A stretch of DNA of 64,000 nt from positions 44,357 through 108,356 of the forward strand of contig NZ_MEFG01000019.1 of the NCBI RefSeq assembly GCF_001724715.1. Reading direction: 5' to 3'. Source of the DNA: Sphingomonas sp. SCN 67-18. GTDB lineage: Bacteria; Pseudomonadota; Alphaproteobacteria; Sphingomonadales; Sphingomonadaceae. The notes under the pieces were generated by a model that saw only the letters and a program-made list of their open reading frames with translations, was not told the origin of the DNA and did not search any database. The translations under genes were made by a program, and so were the position numbers. Below, in pieces: positions 28,116 through 35,471 of this stretch (within the stretch, counting starts at the first letter, position 1; every line of letters starts with the position of its first letter).

Positions 28116-28136
28116 TATTGCGATTGACTTGCAATA
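28116..28136. promoter_or_regulatory. Fur-like 21-bp palindromic operator over a -35 element
   Basis: TATTGC at 28116-28121 and GCAATA at 28131-28136 form a perfect inverted repeat with a 9-base centre. That is the size and TTGC/GCAA flavour of alphaproteobacterial Fur/Irr-type boxes. A TTGACT hexamer (28124-28129) lies inside the repeat and could be a -35 element, so binding would block transcription of the DUF6628-like gene starting 43 bases downstream. The regulator's identity is inferred. Confidence 0.5.
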
Positions 28137-28178
28137 GCGAACATGGTCCAAATCGTCTCCCAGCGAACGGAGCCGCCC

Positions 28179-28616
28179 ATGACCATCGACACAGACAGCC
28201 TGTCAGCCATCCTCCCGCACCCGATTCCGCAGCAGCAACCCGCGCAATTGGCGCTTTTCACCATTCGCCGCATGGCGATCGGCGGGCTGACGGACGCCCA
28301 TGCCGCCAACGCGCTGCTCGGCCGATTCGGCAAAAGCTATCGCCGCCCGCTGGTGTTGCTGCGCGCGCTGATGGCGGAACTGGCGCGCGGCGCGAAGCGC
28401 CCGATCGTCGTCGCTCCCTGCTGCTGCGCGCGGATGACGCAGGCGGAAACCATGCTGCTCTCAGCCATCACCGCGGCCAATGCCGACGCGGGCTACGCGC
28501 ATGAGCAGCTGTCGATCCTGTCGGGCACCGGCGACTGCATCGGCGCGCTCACCAGCGCCCAGGCCGTATCGCAAGCCTTTGCGGACCTGGGGCAGCCGCT
28601 CAACCCGCTGGACTAA
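28179..28616 (+). CDS. DUF6628-like protein with triple-cysteine motif
   Basis: The 145-residue protein resembles the Sphingomonadales family DUF6628. It is mostly helical: LALFTIRRMAIGGLTDAHAAN, then RPLVLLRALMAELARG, then a striking APCCCARMT motif with three adjacent Cys (about residue 90), then a helical C-terminus. No function is known. The ATG at 28179 has GGAG six bases upstream; an in-frame ATG at 28143 has none. A Fur-like palindrome just upstream and the cysteine cluster suggest a metal-linked role, which is inference. Confidence 0.75.
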   Translation: MTIDTDSLSAILPHPIPQQQPAQLALFTIRRMAIGGLTDAHAANALLGRFGKSYRRPLVLLRALMAELARGAKRPIVVAPCCCARMTQAETMLLSAITAANADAGYAHEQLSILSGTGDCIGALTSAQAVSQAFADLGQPLNPLD

Positions 28617-29974
28617 CCCGCCTCCGCACGCCCGCCGTCGCTGCCCTGCGTGCCGGCGGTGCCGATGGACGCGTCGATCAAACCGGCGCGCATCATCAGC
28701 CAGAACAGCACGATGCCCGGCAGGGCCGCCGCCGTGGTCAGCAGGTAGAAGTTCACATAGCCAAGGGACTCGACTAGCGCGCCCGCCGACGTCCCGGTGA
28801 TGAAACGCCCGACGATGCTCGCGGCGGCGGAAATCAACGCATATTGCGCGGCGGTGAAACGCAGGTCGCACAGCGCCGAGAAATAGGCGACCACGGTGAC
28901 GCCGCCGATGCCGCTGGCGAAATTCTCGAACCCGATTGCGCCTGCCATGCCGATATTGCTGTGCCCGGCGGCGGCCAGCGCCGCGAAGCTGAAATTGGAT
29001 ACCGCCATCAACACCAGGCTGATCAGCACGGACCGCTTCATGCCGAGCCGCGCATAGAGGATGCCGCCGACGAATATCCCCGCCAGATAAGCCCAGAAAC
29101 CGAAGCCGACATCGTAAATGGCGATCTCGTCATTGGTGTAGCCGAGATCGTCGAACAGCAGCCGGAACGTCAGGTTGGCGAGCGTATCCCCCACCTTGTG
29201 CAGCAGGATGAACAGCATCACGAGGAACGCGCCACGCCGCCGGAAAAACTCGACCAGCGGCCCGGATATGGCGGCCCATGCCTCACCCATGCCCCGCCGG
29301 GCGACGGGATCCCGATGGCGCTCCGGCTCGCCCACCAGCAACGCCACCGCCATGGCCGGCAGCGCGAAGACGGCGCAGGCCAGATAGGCGATTTCCCACC
29401 CCACTCGCGCGGCCAGCACCAGCGCCAGTGCGCCCGCCGCCACCGATCCGATCCGCCAGCCATATTGCGACATGCCCGATCCGATGCCCAGCTGACGAGG
29501 CTTCAGCAGCTCGATGCGATAGGCGTCGATGACGATATCGAAGGTCGCGCCGGCAAGGCCGACGAGGATCGCCGCATAGGCGGTCTGCACCAGGCTGGCG
29601 CTCGGGTCGACAAAGGCCAGGTTGGCGACGGCGGCCATCACCAGCACGCCCGCGACGATCATCCACGATACGCGCTGGCCCAGCCGCCCGATCACCGGCA
29701 GGCGCACACCGTCCACCACCCACGCCCACAGGAATTTCAGATTGTAGACGAGGAAGGCGAGCGTGAACGCGGTCACCGCCTTCTTGTCGATCCCGTCCTG
29801 GGCAAGCCGGGTGGTCAGCGTGGCGCCGATCAAAGCATAGGGAAAGCCGGACGAGATCCCCAGGAAGAACGCCGCCAGCGGCGCCCTTTCCAGATAGGGT
29901 TTGACCGCATCCAGCCAGCTGGTTTCACGGGCGGGCGGCGGGGCGGCGGCGGGCGTTTCCATGGCCGCAACCAT
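28613..29974 (-). CDS. AmpG-type MFS transporter
   Basis: The 453-residue protein has about twelve to fourteen membrane segments. The first part (FFLGISSGFPYALIGATLTTRLAQDGI) and LVYNLKFLWAWVVDGVRLPVIGRLGQR are the signature of AmpG permeases, which import anhydro-muropeptides released from the cell wall for recycling. Later segments include DIVIDAYRIELL and FRLLFDDLGYTNDEIA. The start may be at 29974 or an internal Met four codons on. Its stop overlaps the convergent DUF6628-like stop by four bases. Confidence 0.88.
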   Translation of the reverse strand: MVAAMETPAAAPPPARETSWLDAVKPYLERAPLAAFFLGISSGFPYALIGATLTTRLAQDGIDKKAVTAFTLAFLVYNLKFLWAWVVDGVRLPVIGRLGQRVSWMIVAGVLVMAAVANLAFVDPSASLVQTAYAAILVGLAGATFDIVIDAYRIELLKPRQLGIGSGMSQYGWRIGSVAAGALALVLAARVGWEIAYLACAVFALPAMAVALLVGEPERHRDPVARRGMGEAWAAISGPLVEFFRRRGAFLVMLFILLHKVGDTLANLTFRLLFDDLGYTNDEIAIYDVGFGFWAYLAGIFVGGILYARLGMKRSVLISLVLMAVSNFSFAALAAAGHSNIGMAGAIGFENFASGIGGVTVVAYFSALCDLRFTAAQYALISAAASIVGRFITGTSAGALVESLGYVNFYLLTTAAALPGIVLFWLMMRAGLIDASIGTAGTQGSDGGRAEAG

Positions 29975-30040
29975 AAGGCCGCATTTCCCGGCGCAAAGGA
30001 ATTTCGTCGCGCCTTGCCGTTAACGTAAAGCTGGCGCATC

Positions 30041-31201
30041 ATGGTCGCTATGAACGCGCTCACGCCAACGCCCGGCCAGCTCGCCCTGGCTGACGCCATC
30101 GCCCATGGCGCGCCCGCGACGGCGCAGCACATCTCCCATGTCGATGCGGCGGCCTATACCGATCCCGCGCGCTACGCCGCGGAACGCGCCGCGCTGTTCG
30201 ACCGGCTGCCCCAGGTCATCGCCCCCTCCGCCTTGCTGCCGGCGCCCAACATGGCCGTGCCGCATGACGGGTTCGGCCGGCCGCTGCTCATCACCCGCGA
30301 CAAGGCGGGCGCGGCGCATGTCTTCCTGAACGTCTGCCGCCATCGCGGCACCCGGCTGGTCGAGGGCGAAGAAACGGTGTGCGCCGCCCGGCTGGTCTGC
30401 CCCTATCATGCATGGAGCTATGCGCTGGACGGCAAGCTGGTCGGCCTGCCCCGCCCGGACAGCTTCCCCGGTTTCGACAAGGCGGAAAGCCCGCTGGTGG
30501 AACTGCCTTCCATGGAAGCGGGCGGGCTGATCTGGTTCGCGCCGGGCGACACCGCCGATTTTTCCGAAGCCGTCGAACTGGGGCAGGATTTCGCGGCGTT
30601 CGGGCTGGCCGGGCTGCACCTGTTCCGGCGGCGGGTGCACAGCGTCGCCGCCAACTGGAAGCTGATCATGGACGCTTTTCTGGAAAGCTACCATGTCCAG
30701 CGGCTGCACGCCTCCACCATCGGCCCCTTCTTCAAGGACGGCGTCACCGTGGCCGACGCCATCGGCCCGCATCAGCGTTCCGCCGTTGGCCGCGAGACGG
30801 CCGTCGCCGGGCTGGACCTGAACGACTGGGCCGCGCTGCGCGCCAGCGTCACCTTCGCCTATCAGCTGTTCCCGGCGACGGTGCTGATCGTCAGCCCGGA
30901 TTATGTGAACCTGATGGTGCTGATGCCGCAGGCGCACGATCATGTGCTGGTCGAGGATTTCATGCTGATCCCGGAGCCGCCGCAAAGCGACGCGGCGCGC
31001 GATCACTGGCAGCGCAGCTGGGACCTGCTCGATGGCGGCGTCTTCGCTGGCGAGGATTTCCGTGCCGCCACGCTTGGCCAGCAGGGCCTTGCATCGGGCG
31101 CCATCTCGCAACTGACGCTGGGCACGCTGGAAAGCGGCATCCGCGCCTTTCACGATCAGGTGGAGGCGCGCCTCACACCGCCTCGTCCGCGAACAGGGTG
31201 A
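30041..31201 (+). CDS. Rieske aromatic ring-hydroxylating oxygenase, alpha subunit
   Basis: The 386-residue protein has a Rieske [2Fe-2S] domain ([13 protein letters not shown] at about 97 and [12 protein letters not shown] at about 121). The catalytic domain has the mononuclear iron site in [11 protein letters not shown] (His-x4-His) with a later Asp expected. Such enzymes oxygenate aromatics or demethylate small amines with electrons from a separate reductase; none is encoded here, and no beta subunit. Length and single-subunit context fit the choline/carnitine/GbcA-like or phthalate-like classes. Its tail overlaps the convergent response-regulator gene by 29 bases. Confidence 0.85.
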   Translation: MVAMNALTPTPGQLALADAIAHGAPATAQHISHVDAAAYTDPARYAAERAALFDRLPQVIAPSALLPAPNMAVPHDGFGRPLLITRDKAGAAHVFLNVCRHRGTRLVEGEETVCAARLVCPYHAWSYALDGKLVGLPRPDSFPGFDKAESPLVELPSMEAGGLIWFAPGDTADFSEAVELGQDFAAFGLAGLHLFRRRVHSVAANWKLIMDAFLESYHVQRLHASTIGPFFKDGVTVADAIGPHQRSAVGRETAVAGLDLNDWAALRASVTFAYQLFPATVLIVSPDYVNLMVLMPQAHDHVLVEDFMLIPEPPQSDAARDHWQRSWDLLDGGVFAGEDFRAATLGQQGLASGAISQLTLGTLESGIRAFHDQVEARLTPPRPRTG

Positions 31202-31607
31202 AGCCCGGCGGCAACCTGCGCGGCGTGCCGCCCCGCAACGAAAGGTCGATCGCCTCTATGGCGGCGCGCAGGGTGCGCTGCAAATAGGGCTTGGCCAGGC
31301 AGCCGACGGCCAGCTTCTTCGCTTCCCCGGGGCAATTGCCGCTGACGAACAGCACCGCAATGCCCCGCGCATGGGCGGCGCGCGCCACGTCGATGCCGTT
31401 GCCGCCGTCGGACAGGTTGACGTCCGCCAGCACCAGATCGATCGTCACCCGGCCGATGGCGGCGATCGCCTCGTCCGCATGGTCGACCGTGCCGGCGATC
31501 ATATAGCCCGATTCCCGCAGGAAATGCTCATTGTCGAACGCCACCAGCGGTTCGTCCTCGACGATGAGGATATGGTTGATCGCGCGCTTTTTCCTGCCGA
31601 AGAGCAT
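31173..31607 (-). CDS. Receiver-only response regulator
   Basis: The 144-residue protein is a stand-alone receiver domain: acidic VEDE near residue 17, phospho-acceptor Asp in [12 protein letters not shown] (about 62), Ser in VLFVSG and the Lys of CLAKPY. A short tail ([19 protein letters not shown]) follows without an output domain. Such proteins relay phosphate or act by binding partners. The ATG at 31607 was chosen because the domain starts about ten residues later; longer open frame upstream is unrelated sequence. No histidine kinase is adjacent. Confidence 0.88.
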   Translation of the reverse strand: MLFGRKKRAINHILIVEDEPLVAFDNEHFLRESGYMIAGTVDHADEAIAAIGRVTIDLVLADVNLSDGGNGIDVARAAHARGIAVLFVSGNCPGEAKKLAVGCLAKPYLQRTLRAAIEAIDLSLRGGTPRRLPPGFTLFADEAV

Positions 31608-31734
31608 TGCCGCATTGTCCCGTTTACGCCATGCACATCGCAACGCGCATGGCGCGCCGCAGGTGGAACGATAACGCATTGCGGCGCACTTTGCTTCCCG
31701 GCTTTGTCGCCGTGCTGAAATATTCTTTAACCCC

Positions 31735-31739
31735 AGGAG
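31735..31739 (+). promoter_or_regulatory. AGGAG ribosome-binding site pointing to a CTG start
   Basis: AGGAG is seven bases before CTG at 31747. Between the last in-frame stop (31672-31674) and ATG 31873 there is no ATG, GTG or TTG in the frame of the pseudouridine synthase, yet its S4 domain starts well before 31873. The position therefore supports a CTG start, or a lost standard start codon. Confidence 0.6.
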
Positions 31740-31746
31740 CCAGCCG

Positions 31747-32526
31747 CTGCCCGCCCCCCGCAAACCCCGCGTTGAGCCCGATCGCCGGCTGAAGGCCCCT
31801 GCCCGCCCAGAACAGCGGATCGCCAAGCTGCTCGCCCGCGCCGGCATCGCGTCCCGGCGCGAGATCGAGCGGATGATCGGCGAAGGCCGCGTCGCCCTGA
31901 ACGGCACCGTGCTGGAAACCCCGGCGACGCTGCTCACCTCGCTTCACGGCGTCACCGTCGACGGCCAGCCGGTCAAGGCGGCGGCCCCTGCCAAGCTGTT
32001 CCGCTTCCACAAGCCCGCCGGGCTGCTGACCACTGAGCGCGACCCCAAGGGGCGGCCGACCATCTACGACCGCCTGCCGAAGGATCTGCCGCGCGTCATG
32101 CCGGTCGGCCGACTCGACCTGAATACGGAGGGACTGCTGCTGCTCACCACCGACGGGGGGTTGAAGCGCCAGCTGGAATTGCCCGCCACCGGCGTCGAGC
32201 GCACCTACCGCGCCCGCGCCTACGGCCAGGTCAGCCAGGCGCAGCTCGAATCGCTGATCGAGGGCATCGAGATAGAGGGCGTGCGCTACGGCGCGATCGA
32301 CGCCAATCTGGAGCGGCGCACCGGCGCCAATGTGTGGATCGAAATGAAGCTGCGGGAAGGCAAGAACCGCGAGGTCCGCCGCGTCCTCGAATATCTGGGT
32401 CTTCAGGTGTCGCGGCTGATCCGCACCGCCTATGGCCCCTTCGCGCTCGGCGATCTGCCGGCCGGCGCGGTGGAGGAGATTCGCCAGCACGATCTCATCG
32501 CCTTCCGCAAGACTTTGAAGGGCTGA
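31747..32526 (+). CDS. RsuA/RluB-family rRNA pseudouridine synthase, putative CTG start
   Basis: From CTG the product is 259 residues. An S4 RNA-binding domain (QRIAKLLARAGIASRREIERMI, then GRVALNGTVL) leads to the synthase domain with the catalytic Asp in GRLDLNTEGLLLLT, and NREVRRVLEYLGL and RLIRTAYGPFALGDL near the C-terminus. It isomerises specific uridines in ribosomal RNA. Using the first ATG (31873) would remove most of the S4 domain, so either CTG is used or a sequencing error hides a TTG/GTG. rsmD follows after four bases, making an rRNA-modification pair. Confidence 0.85.
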   Translation: MPAPRKPRVEPDRRLKAPARPEQRIAKLLARAGIASRREIERMIGEGRVALNGTVLETPATLLTSLHGVTVDGQPVKAAAPAKLFRFHKPAGLLTTERDPKGRPTIYDRLPKDLPRVMPVGRLDLNTEGLLLLTTDGGLKRQLELPATGVERTYRARAYGQVSQAQLESLIEGIEIEGVRYGAIDANLERRTGANVWIEMKLREGKNREVRRVLEYLGLQVSRLIRTAYGPFALGDLPAGAVEEIRQHDLIAFRKTLKG

Positions 32527-32530
32527 CGCG

Positions 32531-33049
32531 GTGCGGATCATCTCCGGCACCTGGCGCGGCCGCATGTTGAGCGCCCCCGCCGGCAAGGCGACGCGGCCGA
32601 CCAGCGACCGGACGCGCGAGGCGCTTTTCTCGATGCTGACCAGCCGGCTCGGCACGTTCGAAGGGCTCGGCGTGGCGGACCTGTTTGCCGGCACCGGGGC
32701 GCTGGGCTTCGAGGCGCTGTCGCGCGGCGCGGCGCAATGCACCTTCGTCGAGCAGGACCGCGCCGCCATCGACGCGATCCGCGCCAATGCCGACCGGCTG
32801 GGCGCCCGCGCCGACATCCGCGCCCAATCCGCCACCGGCTTTTCCGGCGGCCCCTATGATCTGGTCTTCGTCGACGCGCCCTACGGCAGCGGACTCGGCC
32901 AGCAGGCGCTGGCGCGCATCGCCATGGCGCCCGGCGGCTGGGCCAGCATCGAAACCGCCCGCGACGAACAGGTGGAGATCGCAGGCTTCACCCGCGACGC
33001 CGAACGCATCCACGGCAAGGCGAAGCTCACTTTGCTGCGCGCTGACTGA
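32531..33049 (+). CDS. rsmD: 16S rRNA (guanine966-N2)-methyltransferase
   Basis: The 172-residue SAM-dependent enzyme starts at GTG with the family opening RIISGTWRGRML and the conserved RPTSDRTREALFSML. The SAM motif is DLFAGTGALGFEALSRGA, with FVEQDRAAI next. The catalytic tetrapeptide, usually D/N-PPY/F, is here DAPY. It modifies G966 of 16S rRNA in 30S subunits. It is coupled to the upstream pseudouridine synthase, a natural functional pairing. Confidence 0.93.
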   Translation: MRIISGTWRGRMLSAPAGKATRPTSDRTREALFSMLTSRLGTFEGLGVADLFAGTGALGFEALSRGAAQCTFVEQDRAAIDAIRANADRLGARADIRAQSATGFSGGPYDLVFVDAPYGSGLGQQALARIAMAPGGWASIETARDEQVEIAGFTRDAERIHGKAKLTLLRAD

Positions 33050-33060
33050 ACGCCGGCCGT

Positions 33061-33381
33061 TCAGGCCTGCGCGAACAGCTTCGTGCCCACCACGCCGACC
33101 ACGATCATCGCCATGAAGGCGATTTGCGGGCCGTTCAGCCGGTCGCCGAACAGCATCACGCCGCCGATGATGACGCCCACCGCGCCAAGCCCGGTCCACA
33201 CCGCATAGGCGGTGCCGGCGGGAATGCCGCGCATGGCGAGCGAGAGCAGCCACATGTTGACAAAGGACAGCAGCACCGGCACCGCGGCGGCGAGCAGGGT
33301 CTGCTGCATCTGCGCCCATTTCAGGCTCAACGCCCAGATGACTTCGGTGACGACGGCGATTGCCAGGATGATCCATGCCAT
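33061..33381 (-). CDS. SMR-family efflux protein, Gdx/SugE-like
   Basis: The 106-residue protein has four membrane helices. MAWIILAIAVVTEVIWALSLKW carries the essential Glu in helix 1, and GTAYAVWTGLGAVG is the loop-helix signature shared with SugE/Gdx guanidinium exporters and other SMR members. The start at 33381 gives the standard SMR N-terminus. It probably works as a dual-topology dimer exporting guanidinium or quaternary cations with proton exchange. I could not confirm a guanidine riboswitch in the 160-base leader. Confidence 0.88.
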   Translation of the reverse strand: MAWIILAIAVVTEVIWALSLKWAQMQQTLLAAAVPVLLSFVNMWLLSLAMRGIPAGTAYAVWTGLGAVGVIIGGVMLFGDRLNGPQIAFMAMIVVGVVGTKLFAQA

Positions 33382-33542
33382 GAAACGGCCCCTTATGGTC
33401 GCGGGCTCGTCCGGCAAGGCGCGGCCGGAAACCCGGAAAGAGGCCGACGCTGGAAAGGAAGCGGCTGCTAGGCGGCGGCCATGCCCTTGTCAACGCCGCG
33501 GGCCATTGCGCCGCGCGCGCTTCTGAACGATGGCGTGCCGCG

Positions 33543-34505
33543 ATGGCAAATTCCCCGCAACCGATCAGTGCGCGCATGGGCGCGGCCGAATGGGCGATCC
33601 TCACCCTGCTCGCGGTGCTGTGGGGCGGCGCATTCTTCTTCATAGAAGTCGCGCTGGCGGGGGTGCCGCCGATCACGCTGGTGCTGGTCCGCATGACGCT
33701 GGCGGCGCTGCTGCTCTATGTGGCGATGCGCCTGATGGGCCAGCGACTGCCGGGCGGATGGCGGGTCTGGCGCGCGCTGTTTCTGCTCGGCCTGCTCAAC
33801 AACGCACTGCCTTTCATGCTCTATGCCTGGGGGCAGATGGCGATCACCGGCGGCCTGGCCTCCATCCTCAACGCCACGACGCCGCTCTGGGCCGTGGTCG
33901 TCGCCCACCTGCTGACCGACGATGAAAAGGCCACGCCGGGCAAGGTGGCGGGGGTGCTGCTCGGCATCGTCGGGGTTGTGGTGATGGTGGGCGGCGATGC
34001 GCTAGCCGGGCTTGGCGATGCACTGGTCGCGCAGATCGCCTGCCTTGTCGGGGCGCTCAGCTATGCGCTCGCCAGCGTGCAGGCGCGCGGTTTCAGGGCG
34101 ATGGGCGTGCGGCCGATGGCGCTCGCCACCGGCCAGTCGATCACCGCCGCCGCCCTGCTGCTGCCGGTCGCGCTGATCGTCGAGACGCCATGGCGTCTGC
34201 CGATGCCCGGCGTCAGCGTGGTCGCCGCGCTGCTCGGCCTCGCCATTTTCTCCACCACCTTCGCCTATGTGCTTTATTTCCGGCTGCTGGAGACGGCGGG
34301 CGCCACCAACTCGCTGCTCGTCACCTTCCTTATTCCCATCACCGCCATCCTGCTGGGCACGCTGGTGCTGGGCGAGCGGGTCGAACCGGGGCAGCTGATC
34401 GGCATGGCGCTGATCGCGCTTGGCCTCGCCGCGATAGACGGGCGGCCCTGGGCCTGGCTGACGCGGCGGCGGCAGCCCCTTGCGCCACCGCCGCCCCGGC
34501 CCTAG
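33543..34505 (+). CDS. EamA-family (DMT) transporter
   Basis: The 320-residue protein has ten hydrophobic segments in two EamA repeats. The first begins ILTLLAVLWGGAFFFIEVAL and the second at SYALASVQARGF. The short loops and final AIDGRPWAW segment fit the drug/metabolite transporter superfamily. The substrate, perhaps an amino acid or metabolite for export, cannot be told. A second EamA gene follows after nine bases, and an SMR gene is divergent upstream. Confidence 0.87.
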   Translation: MANSPQPISARMGAAEWAILTLLAVLWGGAFFFIEVALAGVPPITLVLVRMTLAALLLYVAMRLMGQRLPGGWRVWRALFLLGLLNNALPFMLYAWGQMAITGGLASILNATTPLWAVVVAHLLTDDEKATPGKVAGVLLGIVGVVVMVGGDALAGLGDALVAQIACLVGALSYALASVQARGFRAMGVRPMALATGQSITAAALLLPVALIVETPWRLPMPGVSVVAALLGLAIFSTTFAYVLYFRLLETAGATNSLLVTFLIPITAILLGTLVLGERVEPGQLIGMALIALGLAAIDGRPWAWLTRRRQPLAPPPPRP

Positions 34506-34514
34506 CCAGCGCCG

Positions 34515-35426
34515 GTGAACCACCCCGACACCCCTTCCCCTCGCCGCCGGATGACGATGCTGTTCAGCCGGCAGGAAGCGGCGCTGATCGCCATCACCAT
34601 GGTGTGGGGCGGCACCTTTCTGGCGGTAAAGACCGCGCTGACCGCCAGCGGCCCGCTCTTCTTCGTCGGCGCGCGCTTCGCGGCGGCGGCGCTGTTCGCG
34701 GCGCTGATCTCCGCCCGCGCGCTCAAGGGGCTGACCCGGCACGAACTGATCGCCGGATCGCTGATCGGCGTGTCGATCGTGCTCGGCTACGCGCTGCAAA
34801 CCTACGGGCTGCAGACGATTTCCAGCAGCAAATCGGCCTTCATCACCGCGCTCTACGTACCGATGGTGCCGCTGCTGCAATGGCTCGCGCTGAAACGGCG
34901 GCCGCACCTGATGAGCTGGCTGGGCATCGCCTTCGCCTTTGCCGGGCTGATGCTGCTGGCCGGGCCGGAAGCGGGGCAGATCGGCCTCGGCCGGGGCGAG
35001 ATGCTGACGCTGGCCAGCGCGGTCGCCATCGCGGCGGAGATCATCCTCATCAGCCGCTTTGCCGGCACGGTGCATATCGGGCGCGTCACCGTGGTCCAGC
35101 TGGCCGTCACCGCGCTGCTCGCCTTCGCCGCCATGCCGGTGGCGGGGGAATCGGTTCCCGGCTTTTCATGGCTGCTGCTGGCGCTCGCCGGCGGCATGGG
35201 GCTGGCCAGCGCGATCATCCAGATGGTGATGAACTGGGCCCAGAAATCGGTTTCGCCTACCCGCGCCACCGTCATCTATTCGGGCGAGCCGGTGTGGGCG
35301 GGCGTGGTCGGCCGCATCGCGGGGGAAAGGCTGCCGGGGCTGGCCATCCTCGGCGGATTGCTGGTCGTCGTCGGGGTGGTCGTCAGCGAGCTTCGCCCGG
35401 CGCGCCGGGCAGAGGGTGAGCGCTGA
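34515..35426 (+). CDS. EamA-family (DMT) transporter
   Basis: The 303-residue protein has two five-helix EamA repeats (ALIAITMVWGGTFLAVKTAL at the start; LGIAFAFAGLMLLAGPEAG in the middle; ATVIYSGEPVWAGVVGRIAGE near the end). It resembles the YdcZ/RhaT-type exporters of the superfamily. The start is taken at GTG 34515; an ATG at 34551 before the first helix would give a shorter N-terminus of equal plausibility. It is probably co-transcribed with the preceding EamA gene but not a recent copy, since the sequences differ throughout. Confidence 0.86.
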   Translation: MNHPDTPSPRRRMTMLFSRQEAALIAITMVWGGTFLAVKTALTASGPLFFVGARFAAAALFAALISARALKGLTRHELIAGSLIGVSIVLGYALQTYGLQTISSSKSAFITALYVPMVPLLQWLALKRRPHLMSWLGIAFAFAGLMLLAGPEAGQIGLGRGEMLTLASAVAIAAEIILISRFAGTVHIGRVTVVQLAVTALLAFAAMPVAGESVPGFSWLLLALAGGMGLASAIIQMVMNWAQKSVSPTRATVIYSGEPVWAGVVGRIAGERLPGLAILGGLLVVVGVVVSELRPARRAEGER

Positions 35427-35471
35427 CTTACACGGTTGCGCCATGCGGCTGCGTTCCCTAACTGTTCGCGG

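Noticed and set aside
33382..33542. Possible guanidine riboswitch in front of the SMR gene
   Set aside because: A few short stretches (GGGTTTCCGG, GGACGAGCCCGCGA) resemble parts of the guanidine-I consensus, but the invariant GGTCCGAGAG and ACACGG parts are missing and no paired ACGR hairpins are present.
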